A stretch of DNA of 64,000 nucleotides from Vreelandella profundi (lineage in GTDB: Bacteria > Pseudomonadota > Gammaproteobacteria > Pseudomonadales > Halomonadaceae), in contig NZ_CP077941.1 in NCBI RefSeq assembly GCF_019722725.1, positions 806,001-870,000 of the forward strand, in the 5' to 3' direction. Position 1 is the first letter of the stretch; each line of letters begins with the position of its first letter. This document shows, in pieces, positions 52,312 to 63,735 of the stretch. Position numbers and translations under genes: made by a program. Under the pieces are notes generated by a model, which worked only from the letters and a program-made list of their open reading frames with translations, was not told the DNA's origin and searched no databases.

Positions 52312-53037
52312 CTAAGCGCGCGCTGCGTCGTCGCGCAACACGGTGTCTAGCGCAATCAGCATCATATCGTCGAAAGTGGTTTGGCGATCAGCGCTGGAGA
52401 GCGAATCGCCCTTCAAAATATGATCCGAGACGGTGCAGATCGTCATGGCGCGGGCGCCAAACTCGGCGGCCACGCCGTAGAGGCCAGCGGCTTCCATCTC
52501 AACGCCGACAATGCCGTAACGCTTCAGCATTTCGGCCATCTCAGTTTGCGGGTTGTAGAACAGGTCAGCTGAGAACATATTGCCGACTTTTACCGGCACG
52601 TTATGAGCCTTGGCGGCGGCCACCGCGTGCAGCGTCAGGTCAAAGTCCGCAATTGCGGCGAAATCGTGGTCATTAAAGCGCATGCGATTGACCTTGGAGT
52701 CGGTGCTGGCGCCCATGCCAATGACCACATCGCGCACGTTAACATCGTCGCGAACCGCGCCGCAGGAACCCACGCGAATCAGTGATTTCACGCCATAGTC
52801 GGTGATCAGTTCTTTGGCATAGATGGAGACCGACGGAATGCCCATGCCGTGGCCCATCACAGAAATTTTGCGGCCTTTATAAGTACCGGTGTAGCCAAAC
52901 ATGTTGCGAACATCGTTAACCTGGCGAACGTCTTCCAAATAGGTGTCGACGATGTATTTGGCGCGCAGCGGGTCGCCGGGCATTAGAACGGTGTCGGCGA
53001 AGTCACCGGGGGCGGCGTTAATGTGTGGGGTTGCCAT
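52312..53037 (-). CDS. deoD: Purine-nucleoside phosphorylase DeoD
   Basis: A 241-residue hexameric-type enzyme splitting purine (deoxy)nucleosides with phosphate. Features: [13 protein letters not shown] (phosphate loop, about 18), [17 protein letters not shown] (about 63), RVGSCGAV (about 87), [17 protein letters not shown] (about 177). GGAG-type SD before the ATG, 11 bp after deoB. Confidence 0.96.
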   Translation of the reverse strand: MATPHINAAPGDFADTVLMPGDPLRAKYIVDTYLEDVRQVNDVRNMFGYTGTYKGRKISVMGHGMGIPSVSIYAKELITDYGVKSLIRVGSCGAVRDDVNVRDVVIGMGASTDSKVNRMRFNDHDFAAIADFDLTLHAVAAAKAHNVPVKVGNMFSADLFYNPQTEMAEMLKRYGIVGVEMEAAGLYGVAAEFGARAMTICTVSDHILKGDSLSSADRQTTFDDMMLIALDTVLRDDAARA

Positions 53038-53048
53038 AAAGGTCTCCT

Positions 53049-54299
53049 TTAAGCGGCAGTGGCGTCAGGAAGAAAGCTTTCGCCATCGGCCATGGCCGGT
53101 AGCAGGAAAAAGTCGGCCAAGGTTTGGCCAATGTCTGCAAAGGTGTCGCGCGCACCCAGCGGGCCGGGAGTGAAGCCTGGGCCATGCACCAGAACCGGAA
53201 TGTATTCGCGGGTGTGCTCGGTGCCGTGCCAGCTTGGGTCGCAGCCGTGATCGGCAGTTAAAATCAGCAGGTCATCGTCACTGAGTGCCGCCAGCAGGGT
53301 GGGCAGCTTGGCATCAAAATCTTCAAGCGCCGCGGCGTAGCCGGGCACGTCGCGACGGTGGCCGTACACCGAGTCAAAATCGACAAAATTGGCCATGATC
53401 ATAGCGCGCTCACCAACGTCACGCTGACTGGTACGCTTGATCTCGCTGAGCGTGGCATCCATCAGCGCATCGTGGCCGCTGGCTTTTACTTTGTGGGTAA
53501 TGCCGCAGTGCGCGTAAATGTCGGCGATTTTGCCAATAGACACTACTTCGCCGCCGGCATCGGCGAGCTTTTGCAGCACCGTGGCGGCCGGCGGCTCAAC
53601 GCTGTAGTCGCGGCGATTGCCGGTACGGGCAAAGGTCTTGCTGTCCTCACCCACAAACGGGCGGGCGATGACGCGGCCAATGTTGTAGGGCTCAAGCAGT
53701 GCGCGCACGTTCTCACACAGCTTATAAAGCCGTTCCAGACCAAAATACTCTTCGTGAGCAGCAATCTGGAATACCGAATCTGCCGAGGTGTAAACGATCG
53801 GCTTGTCCGTGGCGACGTGCTCTTCACCCAGGCGTGCGATGATCTCGGTGCCTGACGCGTGGCAGTTGCCAATCACGCCGGTAAGATCCGCTTCTTGAAC
53901 GATGGCGTCGAGCAGTTCCAGCGGGAAGCTGTCGGTTTTATCGAGGAAGTAACCCCAGTCAAATCGCACCGGCACGCCAGCAATTTCCCAGTGCCCGGAG
54001 GGCGTGTCTTTACCGCTGGAAATTTCTTTAGCGTGGGCGTAAGCACCCTCCAGGCTTTCCGGTAGCGTTACTCCTTCGGCCACGCTGCCGGTGGCATCGC
54101 GGTGGGCATGAAACAGGCCAAGCTTGGCCATGTTGGGCAACTTGAGTGGCCCTGAACGGTGGGCGTTATCGGCCTCATTACGGTCGCAGGCGGCGGCGAT
54201 GTGGCCCAGGGTGTCAGCGCCTTCGTCGCCAAAGGTGGCGGCATCCGGGGCGGCGCCAATTCCAAAAGAATCAAGGACGATTACAATCGCGCGGCTCAT
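53049..54299 (-). CDS. deoB: Phosphopentomutase DeoB
   Basis: A 416-residue Mn-dependent alkaline-phosphatase-superfamily mutase that converts (deoxy)ribose 1-phosphate to the 5-phosphate. Metal ligands in [13 protein letters not shown] (residues 8-20), [11 protein letters not shown] (about 345) and HTREYIPVL (about 360); [11 protein letters not shown] and [11 protein letters not shown] are also conserved. Start overlaps the deoA stop by 4 bp. Confidence 0.97.
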   Translation of the reverse strand: MSRAIVIVLDSFGIGAAPDAATFGDEGADTLGHIAAACDRNEADNAHRSGPLKLPNMAKLGLFHAHRDATGSVAEGVTLPESLEGAYAHAKEISSGKDTPSGHWEIAGVPVRFDWGYFLDKTDSFPLELLDAIVQEADLTGVIGNCHASGTEIIARLGEEHVATDKPIVYTSADSVFQIAAHEEYFGLERLYKLCENVRALLEPYNIGRVIARPFVGEDSKTFARTGNRRDYSVEPPAATVLQKLADAGGEVVSIGKIADIYAHCGITHKVKASGHDALMDATLSEIKRTSQRDVGERAMIMANFVDFDSVYGHRRDVPGYAAALEDFDAKLPTLLAALSDDDLLILTADHGCDPSWHGTEHTREYIPVLVHGPGFTPGPLGARDTFADIGQTLADFFLLPAMADGESFLPDATAA

Positions 54300-55651
54300 G
54301 AGGCTTCTCCACGGAACGTGTCTTGCAGTAGGGTGTCGGCGCTGGCCGCACCTTCGTCAATCGTAAACGCTGCGCGCAGTTGTTCAGCGGCACGCTCGGC
54401 GGCGGCGTCATCACGGGCATGAACCATGGCGATGGGGCGCTGGCTATCCACGCTATCGCCAATTTCGACGATCCCCGTGAAGCCTACGCTGTGGTCAACG
54501 CTTGCGTCGTTACGCAGGCGACCACCGCCCAGTTCTACCACGCTCATACCCACTGCGCGGGTATCAATGCGTTGTACGATGCCTGCTTGCTCGGCGTACA
54601 CCGGTTTAATCACCTCGGCCTTGGCCAAGTAGTGATCAGAGCGTTCCATAAAGTCGCTGGGGCCGCCAAGCTCACGCACCATGCGGGCAAATACTTCGGC
54701 GGCAGCGCCGGAGGTCAGCGCTTTTTCAAGCTGTTTAAGCGCGTCTTCACGCGAGCCTGCGAGTTTGCCAGCAATCAGCATTTCTACCGCCAACTCACGG
54801 GTTACCTGCATCACGCGGCTATTCGGGCGCTCGCCACGCAGCAGCGCCAGCGTCTCAACGATCTCGACGGCGTTACCGGCACAGGGTGCTAGCGGCTGGC
54901 TCATATCGGTAAGCAGGGCAGTCGTGGGCGTGCCCGCCTGTGTGGCTACGTTAGCGATACTTTTGGCAAGCTCGCGAGATTTTTCCGGCGTGGGCATAAA
55001 GGCGCCGCTGCCGACTTTGACATCCATCACCAGCGCATCCAGCCCTGAGGCCAGCTTTTTACCCAGGATAGAGGCGGTAATCAGTGGAATAGATTCCACT
55101 GTGGCGGTCACATCGCGCACGCCGTAAATACGTTTATCCGCGGGGGCCAGGTCGCCCGTTTGGCCGATAATAGCAACGCCGGTGGATTTCACCACCTCAC
55201 GAAAACGCTCTGGCGCAGGATAAGGGTCGTATCCCGGGATTGATTCAAGCTTATCCAGCGTGCCGCCGGTATGGCCCAGGCCACGCCCGGAAATCATTGG
55301 CACAAAGGCACCACAGGCAGCAACCCAAGGTCCCAGTACTAGCGAGACTAAATCGCCTACGCCGCCGGTAGAGTGCTTATCAACAATCGGGCCGGGCAGG
55401 CTTAGGTCGCTCCACTGCATCACATGGCCGGAGTCGCGGGTAGCGGTGGTCAGTGCGACCACTTCTTTACGGCTCATGCCGTTGAGAAACACGGCCATGG
55501 TGAAGGCGCCAATTTGGGCATCGCTAATGCGGTCATCGGCAATGCCCTGCACAAAACCTTTAATCTCTTCAGCCGGTAGCGGCTGGCCGTCGCGCTTAAG
55601 GCGAATCAGCTCTTGAGGAAGTAGGGCATGTTCGATTGCGTTGGCTGACAT
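54296..55651 (-). CDS. deoA: Thymidine phosphorylase DeoA
   Basis: A 451-residue enzyme that releases thymine from thymidine. Conserved phosphate and nucleoside sites: [19 protein letters not shown] segment (about 88), [19 protein letters not shown] (about 120), [18 protein letters not shown] segment (about 190). Its start overlaps the deoC stop by one base (TAATG), so translation is coupled. Confidence 0.97.
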   Translation of the reverse strand: MSANAIEHALLPQELIRLKRDGQPLPAEEIKGFVQGIADDRISDAQIGAFTMAVFLNGMSRKEVVALTTATRDSGHVMQWSDLSLPGPIVDKHSTGGVGDLVSLVLGPWVAACGAFVPMISGRGLGHTGGTLDKLESIPGYDPYPAPERFREVVKSTGVAIIGQTGDLAPADKRIYGVRDVTATVESIPLITASILGKKLASGLDALVMDVKVGSGAFMPTPEKSRELAKSIANVATQAGTPTTALLTDMSQPLAPCAGNAVEIVETLALLRGERPNSRVMQVTRELAVEMLIAGKLAGSREDALKQLEKALTSGAAAEVFARMVRELGGPSDFMERSDHYLAKAEVIKPVYAEQAGIVQRIDTRAVGMSVVELGGGRLRNDASVDHSVGFTGIVEIGDSVDSQRPIAMVHARDDAAAERAAEQLRAAFTIDEGAASADTLLQDTFRGEAS

Positions 55652-56445
55652 TAATAACCTCCGTTAATGGGGGCGGCGTTGGTGTTGCCGGTCAATGTGT
55701 CTAATAAGTTGGCTAACAGGCTAGAGGCGCCAAAGCGAAAGTGCGCGGGCGTCACCCAGGCGGGGCCCATAATGTCGCTGGCGAGGGCCAGATATTCGGC
55801 CGCATCTTCAGCGGTTTTAACGCCACCCGCCGCTTTAAAGCCAACGTCTTTACCACTGGCCTTAATCGCGTTGAGCATAATCTCAGCGGCTTCGAGCGTG
55901 GCGTTAACGGCGACTTTGCCGGTCGAGGTTTTAATGAAGTCGGCGCCGCCTTCAATGGCGAGTTCGCTGGCGCGTTTGATCAACGCAGGCTCTTTGAGTT
56001 CGCCAGACTCAATAATCACTTTGAGTAGCGCCTGGCCAGCACAGGCGGCTTTGCACATTTCAACCAGTTCAAGTCCTGTTTCTTCGTCGCCTGCCATTAA
56101 CGCGCGGTAGGGAAATACCACATCCACTTCGTGCGCACCTGAGGCAACGGCATCGCGGGTTTCACGGGCAGCGCCCATGATGTCGTCACCGCCATGGGGG
56201 AAGTTGGTAACAGTGGCAATCTTGACCTGATCATTGAGCGTGTGGGCAGTGAGCGCGCGCTGAGCCGTAACAATAAACTGCGGGTAAACGCATACCGCGG
56301 CCGGATGTCCGAAAGGCGTTTTCACCTGCTGGCACAGTGCTTCGATCGTGCTGTCGGTGTCATTGTCATTCAGGCTCGTCAAATCCATCATCGTCAGTGC
56401 TTGGCGGGCGGCTTGGGCGATTTGTGGGGAGGCAGTCGCGGTCAT
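55651..56445 (-). CDS. deoC: Deoxyribose-phosphate aldolase DeoC
   Basis: An approximately 264-residue class I aldolase that splits 2-deoxyribose 5-phosphate into acetaldehyde and glyceraldehyde 3-phosphate. The Schiff-base lysine is in [13 protein letters not shown] (about 180); [15 protein letters not shown] and [13 protein letters not shown] are conserved. The ATG at 56445 (MTATASP) is preferred; an in-frame TTG at 56487 would lie in the nupC terminator. SD is weak (GCGAGA). First of deoCABD-cdd. Confidence 0.95.
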   Translation of the reverse strand: MTATASPQIAQAARQALTMMDLTSLNDNDTDSTIEALCQQVKTPFGHPAAVCVYPQFIVTAQRALTAHTLNDQVKIATVTNFPHGGDDIMGAARETRDAVASGAHEVDVVFPYRALMAGDEETGLELVEMCKAACAGQALLKVIIESGELKEPALIKRASELAIEGGADFIKTSTGKVAVNATLEAAEIMLNAIKASGKDVGFKAAGGVKTAEDAAEYLALASDIMGPAWVTPAHFRFGASSLLANLLDTLTGNTNAAPINGGY

Positions 56446-56464
56446 AGAATTCTCGCAAATTGGT

Positions 56465-56508
56465 AAAAGAAAAAACGGACACTGCAATCAAAAACAGCAG
56501 CGTCCGTT
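56465..56508 (-). terminator. Terminator between nupC and deoC
   Basis: On the minus strand AACGGACGCTGC (56508-56497) pairs with GCAGTGTCCGTT (56485-56474; one G-U), followed by TTTTCTTTT. It would reduce read-through from tsx-nupC into deoC. Confidence 0.85.
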
Positions 56509-56531
56509 ACAGAGTGTCGTGCTTGCTGCTG

Positions 56532-57815
56532 TTAGCTTGCGGCACTACTCAGCGCAATAAAGAAGCCGGCAATAGTGGCCGACATTAAGTTGGAAAGCGT
56601 ACCGGCCAAAACGGCTTTGACACCAAAACGAGCAATTTCTTTGCGACGGGTGGGTGCAATGCTGCCCAGGCCGCCAAGCAGAATCGCAATGGAAGACAGG
56701 TTGGCAAAGCCACATAGCGCAAAGGAGAGAATCGCCATGGTGTGCGGCGTCATTAGTTGACCCGTGGCTGCAACGACCTGTTCCCCATCAATGTAAGGCG
56801 CTAAGTTGATGTAGGCGACAAACTCATTGACCACCAGCTTTTGGCCGATGAATGAGCCTGCCAGCGTTGCTTCTTCCCAAGGCACGCCGAGCAAAAAAGC
56901 CAGCGGGGCGAACAGCCAGCCTAAGATCATTTCTAGGCTAAGGGATTCAAAGCCAACCCAGCCGCCAATGCCGCCCAGGATGCCGTTGATTAAGGCAATT
57001 AGCGCAATAAAGGCTAATAGCATAGCACCCACGTTAGCAGCCAGCATAAGGCCCGAGGTAGCACCGGAGGCGGCGGCGTCTAGCACGTTGGCAGGCTTGT
57101 CTTCTTGAGCGTCAATTTCTTCTTCCACTTTGGAGACGCTGTCGCTATCCGTGACGTCTTGCGTTTCCGGCATGATCAGCTTGGCAAACAGCAGCCCGCC
57201 GGGGGCGGCCATGAACGATGCTGCTACCAGGTATTCCATGGGAATGCCCAGCGCGGCGTACCCCGCCAGTACTGAGCCAGCCACCGAGGCTAGGCCGCCA
57301 CACATCACCGCAAACAGCTGTGAAGGCGTCATGCGGGCGATAAACGGGCGTACCACAAGCGGCGCTTCCGTTTGACCAACAAAAATATTCGCGGTGGCGG
57401 AAAGAGATTCGGTGCGTGAGGTGCCAAGCGCTTTTTGTAGCGCGCCACCCAAGATGCGGATGACCCACTGCATAATGCCGATGTGGTACAGCACGGCAAT
57501 CAGTGACGAGAAGAAGATAATCACCGGCAGCACTTTAATGGCAAACACAAAGCCGACGTTATCAACGTCGGCTAAGCCACCAAACAGAAAGCCAATACCG
57601 TCGTTGGCATAGACCAATATTTGGCTAACGCCACTCGATATAGCTTGCAGCACTGTCTGGCCGAAGGGCACATACAGTACAAAGGCGCCAATGCCGGCTT
57701 GAATAGCGAACGCGCCCAGTACGGTGCGCAGGCGGATAGATTTACGGTCGTAAGAAAAGATCAGAGCAATGGCCACCAGCGTGACCATGCCTACCAAGCT
57801 CATAAGGAGTGTCAT
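56532..57815 (-). CDS. nupC: Concentrative nucleoside transporter NupC
   Basis: A 427-residue CNT-family inner-membrane symporter. Visible family elements: [13 protein letters not shown] (about 147), [52 protein letters not shown] (about 305) and [13 protein letters not shown] (about 375), which form the nucleoside and Na+/H+ sites. Imports nucleosides delivered by Tsx. 48 bp after tsx. Confidence 0.95.
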   Translation of the reverse strand: MTLLMSLVGMVTLVAIALIFSYDRKSIRLRTVLGAFAIQAGIGAFVLYVPFGQTVLQAISSGVSQILVYANDGIGFLFGGLADVDNVGFVFAIKVLPVIIFFSSLIAVLYHIGIMQWVIRILGGALQKALGTSRTESLSATANIFVGQTEAPLVVRPFIARMTPSQLFAVMCGGLASVAGSVLAGYAALGIPMEYLVAASFMAAPGGLLFAKLIMPETQDVTDSDSVSKVEEEIDAQEDKPANVLDAAASGATSGLMLAANVGAMLLAFIALIALINGILGGIGGWVGFESLSLEMILGWLFAPLAFLLGVPWEEATLAGSFIGQKLVVNEFVAYINLAPYIDGEQVVAATGQLMTPHTMAILSFALCGFANLSSIAILLGGLGSIAPTRRKEIARFGVKAVLAGTLSNLMSATIAGFFIALSSAAS

Positions 57816-57863
57816 AAGGGGATCCTTCGAGTACGCGAGGTTAGGCGCGCGGGTTACAGAAGC

Positions 57864-58724
57864 TTAGAGTAAGTTGAGCTTGACGGAGTAAATCATCGCA
57901 TTTTGATAATCGTTGGGAGTACCCAGCTTATTGTCTGAATAGCGATACTGAATGCCGGTAGTGATCAAGTCACTCGGGTGCCACCAGAGGCTTAAGGCGC
58001 CGTTGGTGCCTACGCTGCCTGCGGAAGCGCCCACATAGTTCTGTTCCAAATACTCGTCATCACGGCCAAACGTTTGCTCGTGCCAGTTGGTCACGCTGAA
58101 GTTCTGATTGAGTGCAGTGAAATCATAACCCGCCACCCAGCCTGCCATGTAACCGTTCATGCCGGTGTAACCGTCGCTTTGCACGCGAGCAGCACCAATA
58201 AACGGTTTAAACCATAGACCGTTAGCAAACGTAGTGCGGTAGCCTAAACCCAACACCTGGTCCTGCTCACGGCTTTCAAAACCGTAGTCGCGAAAGTCAT
58301 ACAGGTGGGCGTAAATTGACAGCGGGCTGTCGCCTAAATAAATATGCGAGGTTAGCTTGCCCGCGGTGCGAAAGTTGTCTTTGCCACCGCTGGACTCATC
58401 AAGCTGGTCGTTGGTCGGGTTCTCGAAATCAAAAAAACCGTAAAACTCGCCCCAGCTAAAGCCAGCGCCGCCTTCGATTTCGAGAAACATAAAGTCGCTT
58501 TTTGCCGCGTTAGAGGCCGTGCGGGCTTCGGTGCCATTCGACCAGTCCAGGTAGTTAACGGAGACGTTAGCAAAGGACCAGAGCGGATTAAGAGAGTTAG
58601 GTTGAGCAGTGTCTGCCAATAGCGGCGTGGCAAAAGTCGCGCCTAATATTCCAGCTACGCCAGCGCCCAGCGGAATAAGAGGCAAGGTGCGAGAGGGTGT
58701 ACAAGAGCGTGTACGAGTAGTCAT
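57864..58724 (-). CDS. tsx: Tsx-type nucleoside-specific outer-membrane channel
   Basis: A 286-residue outer-membrane beta-barrel. A long N-terminal signal peptide (cleavage after about residue 37, LLADTA) precedes NPLWSFANVSVNYLDWS, FEIEGGAGFSWGEFYGFFDFEN-like strands and aromatic barrel strands, with a C-terminal aromatic/leucine ending (YSVKLNLL). It resembles Tsx/OmpK. First gene of the deo cluster, directly behind the DeoR operators. Confidence 0.92.
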   Translation of the reverse strand: MTTRTRSCTPSRTLPLIPLGAGVAGILGATFATPLLADTAQPNSLNPLWSFANVSVNYLDWSNGTEARTASNAAKSDFMFLEIEGGAGFSWGEFYGFFDFENPTNDQLDESSGGKDNFRTAGKLTSHIYLGDSPLSIYAHLYDFRDYGFESREQDQVLGLGYRTTFANGLWFKPFIGAARVQSDGYTGMNGYMAGWVAGYDFTALNQNFSVTNWHEQTFGRDDEYLEQNYVGASAGSVGTNGALSLWWHPSDLITTGIQYRYSDNKLGTPNDYQNAMIYSVKLNLL

Positions 58725-58800
58725 GAAAGCCTCAATAAAAGTTATTGCGGAGCCATAAAGGTTGGCTATCCGAGGTTAGGGTCGTGCGGGCTGGCGTTAA

Positions 58801-58837
58801 TGTTAAAATTATAACATTTAGTGTTATTTTTATAACG
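58801..58837. promoter_or_regulatory. Tandem DeoR operators in front of tsx
   Basis: TGTTAAAATTATAACA (58801-58816) matches the E. coli DeoR operator TGTTAGAATTCTAACA at 14 of 16 positions. A second copy, TGTTATTTTTATAACG (58822-58837), begins 21 bp later, two helical turns away. The first copy contains TATAAT on the minus strand, a good -10 for tsx. The rest of the 58725-59036 gap shows no gene. Confidence 0.8.
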
Positions 58838-59036
58838 CGGATTTGCAAGCGTTATACTACCTGCCGTTAGTATTTCTTTTGCTTAGGACGCCGAAGCATA
58901 AAAATTCGTCGTGTTCGTGAAAATAAGCCTGTGGCGATGACGCCGATGCTCGCTCAGCATAGAATCAAAAGCCGTCAGTAAATAAAAGTGCGATAAGGAT
59001 GTCGCAGTTATCATAAGAAGAGGGGATTGTAAGAGG

Positions 59037-59813
59037 ATGCCCACTATTAATGGCCGTAGCGCGTTGCGCATCAGCAAGCTTCAAGAGGTGCTTGCCTGTG
59101 GCGGTACCCTGCATTTGCGCGATGCCGCAGAGCTGTGCGATGTCTCGGAAATGACTATTCGCCGCGACCTCACTACCCAGCCCTCTGCTATTAGTTTGCT
59201 GGGTGGGCGCCTCTTTATGGCGAACTACGCTAGCGCAACCCCTAAATATGATTTAACCGAGCAGCAGGATAGCCATTACCAAGCCAAATATCGGCTTTGC
59301 CAGCACGCGCTTACGTTTATCGAGGAGGGCGATACGCTGTTCATTGACTGCGGCTCGACGCTTATCCCGCTATTAAGTCAGTTAAGCCATTTTCAAGAAC
59401 TGACGGTGGTGACCTATGCGCTTAACGTGGCCAATGCGGTTGCTGCCTTGCCCAACGTGCGCTTAGTGCTATTGGGTGGGCTCTTCTATGCGGCCTCCCA
59501 GTCATTTGGCAGCGACACGATGGCGGTAGCTATTGAACGTTTGGGTATTAACAAGGCGCTCATTTCAGCCGCGGGGGTGGACCTTGCGCGCGGGGTGAGC
59601 TGCTTTCACTTTCATGAGGTGGCACCCAAGCAGGCGGCCATTTCGACGGCGATGCAGCGCTTATTAGTGGTGGATGCCAGCAAGTTCGGCGTGATTCGAC
59701 CTGCCTACTTCGCCTCGCTGGAAGACTTTGATGTCATCGTTACCGACGAGAAGGGCGCGCCGCAGTTACTAATCAATCCCGGCGGTGATGTACCCACGGT
59801 TAGCATCGCATAA
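59037..59813 (+). CDS. deoR: DeoR transcriptional repressor
   Basis: A 258-residue DeoR/GlpR-family regulator. The N-terminal HTH (about 10-50: RISKLQEVLACGGTLHLRDAAELCDVSEMTIRRDL) precedes a sugar-phosphate-binding domain with DTLFIDCGSTLIPLL (about 98), TYALNVANAV and LLGGLFY. The family repressor is released by deoxyribose 5-phosphate. GTAAGAGG precedes the ATG. Divergent from tsx and presumably acting on the two operators between them. Confidence 0.94.
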   Translation: MPTINGRSALRISKLQEVLACGGTLHLRDAAELCDVSEMTIRRDLTTQPSAISLLGGRLFMANYASATPKYDLTEQQDSHYQAKYRLCQHALTFIEEGDTLFIDCGSTLIPLLSQLSHFQELTVVTYALNVANAVAALPNVRLVLLGGLFYAASQSFGSDTMAVAIERLGINKALISAAGVDLARGVSCFHFHEVAPKQAAISTAMQRLLVVDASKFGVIRPAYFASLEDFDVIVTDEKGAPQLLINPGGDVPTVSIA

Positions 59814-60201
59814 GCGCTTTGGCAATAGCATCAAACAGCAACTACTTGGGGTGCGTCAAAGCGCCACTTCTTGCATGACCCAGACCAGTAGAGAATGCTA
59901 CAATCTTGATCGTTTGACGAAAGAGACCCGCCGCCATTCCCATTCGACGGCGCATATTTTTCCCGGAGCAATGCTACCGATGCCGCCTGCTACGCGCCTT
60001 AGTTGCAAACGTAGCGGTTAAAGCAGCAGTTAACGTACTAATTAGCGCGGATTGACATAGCGCTTATTGACATCGTACGGCCTTTTTAAATCGCAGCGGT
60101 AGGGCGTTTTTTGAGGATAATGCTTTGGGAAAAGTATGGGGTGATAGTTAGCCTACTTTGTAGTTGGCTAGTGTTTATTGAACCTCTGATGAGATCACAC
60201 C
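59814..60201. other. Intergenic region between deoR and cyoA
   Basis: No convincing gene in 388 bp. GCGCTTTG (59814-59821) and CAAAGCGC (59857-59864) form an 8-bp inverted repeat right after deoR, possibly a weak terminator. Two ATTGACAT boxes start at 60051 and 60066 (15-bp period); each contains a consensus -35 hexamer, but no good -10 follows. A TAGCC/GGCTA hairpin lies near 60150-60171. The cyo promoter should be here. Confidence 0.5.
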
Positions 60202-61143
60202 ATGCAACGACACTCACTGTGGCGTAGGCGAGGCACTTTGGTGCTACTTGCGCTGTGCCTTTTTCTAGCAGGCTGTAGCTCGGCGCTGTTAGACCCAAAA
60301 GGCCAAGTTGGCGCTGAGCAGCGCACGCTGATCCTCACATCGTTTGGTCTGATGTTGATTGTGGTCATTCCAGTTATTGCAATGACGATGCTGTTCGGTT
60401 GGCGTTATCGGCGCAGTAATAGCGTCGCAAAATATACGCCTGACTGGGCGCACTCCAATTTGATTGAGGCGGTGATTTGGATCGTGCCCTGCGCGATTAT
60501 CGTTGTGCTTGCCCTATTAACTTGGAAAACGTCTCACAGTCTTGATCCTCATAAGCCGCTGGAAAGCGACGTTGAGCCCATGGAAATTCAGGCCATAGCG
60601 CTGGATTGGAAATGGCTGTTCGTCTATCCAGAACAGGGCATCGCCAGCGTTAATGAATTGGCTTTCCCGGTCGATACGCCCGTGCGTTTTCGGGTGAGCT
60701 CTGGGACAGTGATGAACGCGTTTTTCATTCCCCGCCTAGGCAGCCAGATCTACGCCATGGCCGGTATGGATAACGATGTCCACTTGGTCGCCAATGAAGT
60801 CGGTGTTTATCCAGGTCGTTCGACCAACTACAGCGGTGCTGGATTTTCGGGCATGGTCTTCGACGCACACGTTACGTCAAATGAAGATTTCGATGCCTGG
60901 GTTGCTGAAGTTGCGCAATCGCCCAATACGCTAAGTTATCCAGAAGGCTACGAAGCGTTAGCGGAGCAGTCTGAGTTTAATCCCGTCGAGTACTTCTCAA
61001 GCGTTACGCCAGAGTTTTACGAGCGTCTGGTGTCGAGCTTTCATTCAGGTACCGACCCAAACCCATCACATGATGAAAATCGTGCGCCAGCCATCGATAG
61101 CCACGAAGCTCGTCAATCTTTGAGCAACGAGGCGGGAGAGTAA
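60202..61143 (+). CDS. cyoA: Cytochrome bo3 ubiquinol oxidase subunit II
   Basis: A 313-residue lipoprotein subunit. Lipobox LFLAGC (Cys about 25), two TM segments (about 45-68 and 88-110), then a periplasmic cupredoxin domain (about 125-235: [29 protein letters not shown]). The CuA ligand cysteines of cytochrome c oxidases are absent, identifying a quinol oxidase, and the COX_ARM-type C-terminus is present. First gene of cyoABCD; 3-bp gap to cyoB. SD is weak. Confidence 0.95.
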   Translation: MQRHSLWRRRGTLVLLALCLFLAGCSSALLDPKGQVGAEQRTLILTSFGLMLIVVIPVIAMTMLFGWRYRRSNSVAKYTPDWAHSNLIEAVIWIVPCAIIVVLALLTWKTSHSLDPHKPLESDVEPMEIQAIALDWKWLFVYPEQGIASVNELAFPVDTPVRFRVSSGTVMNAFFIPRLGSQIYAMAGMDNDVHLVANEVGVYPGRSTNYSGAGFSGMVFDAHVTSNEDFDAWVAEVAQSPNTLSYPEGYEALAEQSEFNPVEYFSSVTPEFYERLVSSFHSGTDPNPSHDENRAPAIDSHEARQSLSNEAGE

Positions 61144-61146
61144 ACC

Positions 61147-63123
61147 GTGTTCGGTAAACTAACCTTAGAAGCAATTCCATATCACGAACCCATTTTGTTG
61201 ATATCGGGAATTATCGCGATTTTAGGTGGCGCAGCGCTATTGGGCGCGCTGACCTATTTCCGTAAATGGGGCTGGCTATGGCACGAATGGTTCACCTCCA
61301 TCGACCATAAAAAGCTAGGTATCATGTACTTCATCGTGGCGTTGATCATGCTGCTGCGTGGCTTTGCCGACGCGATCATGATGCGTACACAGCTCGCTAT
61401 TGCGGCCGGCGGGTCGTCGGGCATTCTGCCGCCTGATCACTACGACCAGATCTTTACCGCGCATGGCGTCATCATGATCTTCTTCGTCGCGATGCCGATG
61501 GTGATTGGTCTGATGAACCTGGTGGTGCCGCTGCAAATTGGTGCGCGCGACGTAGCGTTCCCATTCCTGAACAACCTGAGTTTCTGGCTTTTTGCCGTGT
61601 CGGCGCTGCTGGTTAACATCTCGCTGTTCGTGGGGGAATTTGCCACAACGGGGTGGTTAGCTTACGCGCCGTTATCGGGGATAGAGTTTAGCCCCGGGGT
61701 CGGGGTAGATTATTGGATATGGGCGTTGCAGATATCCGGGGTGGGTACGACGCTCACCGGTATCAACTTCTTCGTCACTATTATTAAAATGCGCACTAAA
61801 GGCATGACCATGTTCCGCCTGCCGATCTTTACTTGGACATCGCTGTGCGCCAACGTATTGATCATTGCCTCTTTCCCGATCCTAACGGCAACGATTGCGA
61901 TGCTGACGTTGGATCGCTATCTGGGCATGCACTTCTTTACCAATGATTTTGGCGGCAACATGATGATGTACGTCAACCTCATTTGGGCATGGGGCCACCC
62001 AGAAGTTTACATCTTGATTCTGCCTGCCTTTGGCGTGTTCTCTGAAGTTATAGCCACCTTCGCCCGTAAACGGTTGTTTGGCTACATGACGATGGTATGG
62101 GCAACGATCGCCATTACCTTGCTATCGTTCATTGTCTGGCTGCACCACTTCTTCACCATGGGGGCGGGTGCGAACGTCAATGCTTTCTTCGGCATAATGA
62201 CGATGATTATCGCCATCCCCACCGGTGTGAAAGTGTTCAACTGGCTGTTTACTATGTTCCGTGGCAGCCTGGAGCTTACTTCACCGGTACTTTGGACGCT
62301 GGGCTTTATTATTACCTTCACCATCGGTGGTATGACCGGTGTGATGCTGGCGGTACCTGCGGCCAACTTCGTACTGCATAACAGCCTGTTCGTTATTGCT
62401 CACTTCCACAACGTTATCGTTGGTGGTGTGGTGTTCGGTATGATGGCGGGTCTGACCTATTGGTTCCCGAAAGCGTTCGGCTTCACGCTGGACGAGAAGT
62501 GGGGCAAACGCTCTTTTTGGTGCTGGTTTGTCGGCTTCTATGTTGCCTTTATGCCGCTTTACGTACTGAGCTTCTTCGGTGCTGTACGCCGCATGAACTC
62601 ATACCCGAATGCCGAATGGCAGCCGTGGATGATTCTTGCATGGGTGGGTGCGGTTATCATTGCGCTAGGCATTCTATGCACCATTATCCAGTTCGTTGTC
62701 AGTATTCGTGACCGTAAGAAGAATGCTGATGTCACTGGTGATCCGTGGCATGGCCGTACGCTTGAGTGGTCTACTTCATCACCTGCGCCGTTTTATAACT
62801 TTGCACGGTTACCTGAAGTCGGCGATATCGATAGCTTCTGGTCGCAAAAGCAGCGTAGCAACGAGCAGCTAGAAGAAGCGCCTTACACCGATATTCATAT
62901 GCCGAAAAACACTGCCGCTGGCCCGATTATCAGCTTGTTTGCGATGATCTTCGGTTTTGCGATGGTATGGCATATCTGGTGGCTGGCAGGATTTGGTGCC
63001 ATCGGCATGTTGGTTAGCTTCTTGATGCGGGTATTCAACGACGATATCGATTACTACGTACCGGCAGCAGAGGTCGAGCGGATCGAGCGTGCCCATCAAC
63101 AACGTGTGGAGGCCCAAGCGTAA
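61147..63123 (+). CDS. cyoB: Cytochrome bo3 ubiquinol oxidase subunit I
   Basis: A 658-residue haem-copper oxidase core with about 15 TM segments; it holds haem b, haem o3 and CuB and pumps protons. [11 protein letters not shown] (haem ligand His), [21 protein letters not shown] (CuB His and crosslinked Tyr), WLHHFFTMG (two CuB His) and [16 protein letters not shown] (haem ligands) are all present. GTG start with GGGAGAG 7 nt upstream. Confidence 0.97.
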   Translation: MFGKLTLEAIPYHEPILLISGIIAILGGAALLGALTYFRKWGWLWHEWFTSIDHKKLGIMYFIVALIMLLRGFADAIMMRTQLAIAAGGSSGILPPDHYDQIFTAHGVIMIFFVAMPMVIGLMNLVVPLQIGARDVAFPFLNNLSFWLFAVSALLVNISLFVGEFATTGWLAYAPLSGIEFSPGVGVDYWIWALQISGVGTTLTGINFFVTIIKMRTKGMTMFRLPIFTWTSLCANVLIIASFPILTATIAMLTLDRYLGMHFFTNDFGGNMMMYVNLIWAWGHPEVYILILPAFGVFSEVIATFARKRLFGYMTMVWATIAITLLSFIVWLHHFFTMGAGANVNAFFGIMTMIIAIPTGVKVFNWLFTMFRGSLELTSPVLWTLGFIITFTIGGMTGVMLAVPAANFVLHNSLFVIAHFHNVIVGGVVFGMMAGLTYWFPKAFGFTLDEKWGKRSFWCWFVGFYVAFMPLYVLSFFGAVRRMNSYPNAEWQPWMILAWVGAVIIALGILCTIIQFVVSIRDRKKNADVTGDPWHGRTLEWSTSSPAPFYNFARLPEVGDIDSFWSQKQRSNEQLEEAPYTDIHMPKNTAAGPIISLFAMIFGFAMVWHIWWLAGFGAIGMLVSFLMRVFNDDIDYYVPAAEVERIERAHQQRVEAQA

Positions 63124-63734
63124 TGGCTACTGAAACACAACATCTCGATGCCCATGCTGAAGAGCATGAGCACCACGATGCCGCTGGTACCAAAGTGTTT
63201 GGTTTCTGGGTCTACCTAATGAGCGATCTAGTGATCTTCGGGTCACTGTTCGCAGCCTACGCCGTGCTCATGAGGGGCACGGCGGGTGGGCCGACCGGCG
63301 CAGATATTTTCGAACTGCCGTTGATTCTTGGCGGTACGTTTGCGCTGTTGATCAGTAGTTTCACCTTCGGCATGGGCGTGTTGGCAATGAATGCCAACCG
63401 CGTTGGTCAGGTGAAAATGTGGCTGGTCGTCACCTTTATCCTAGGCCTCGGCTTTTTAGGTATGGAGCTTTACGAATTCCATCACCTGATTAACGAAGGC
63501 TATGGGCCAGATCGCAGTGGCTTCCTTTCTGCCTTCTTCACGCTAGTGGGCACGCATGGGCTGCACGTTACTTTCGGTATGATCTGGATTTTGGTCATGC
63601 TGGTTCAACTGTCGACCAAAGGGCTGACTGACAAAACGCGTCCACGTATCCTATGCTTGAGCTTGTTCTGGCACTTCCTGGATATCGTTTGGATCTGTGT
63701 ATTTTCCTTCGTCTACTTGATGGGAGTGCTGTGA
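63123..63734 (+). CDS. cyoC: Cytochrome bo3 ubiquinol oxidase subunit III
   Basis: A 203-residue membrane subunit with five TM segments ([50 protein letters not shown]), typical of haem-copper oxidase subunit III. Its ATG overlaps the cyoB stop (TAATG), so translation is coupled. Confidence 0.96.
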   Translation: MATETQHLDAHAEEHEHHDAAGTKVFGFWVYLMSDLVIFGSLFAAYAVLMRGTAGGPTGADIFELPLILGGTFALLISSFTFGMGVLAMNANRVGQVKMWLVVTFILGLGFLGMELYEFHHLINEGYGPDRSGFLSAFFTLVGTHGLHVTFGMIWILVMLVQLSTKGLTDKTRPRILCLSLFWHFLDIVWICVFSFVYLMGVL

Positions 63735-63735
63735 T

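Noticed and set aside
59785..60021. 78-codon ORF between deoR and cyoA
   Set aside because: Overlaps the deoR 3' end in another frame, lacks an SD and any recognisable motif.
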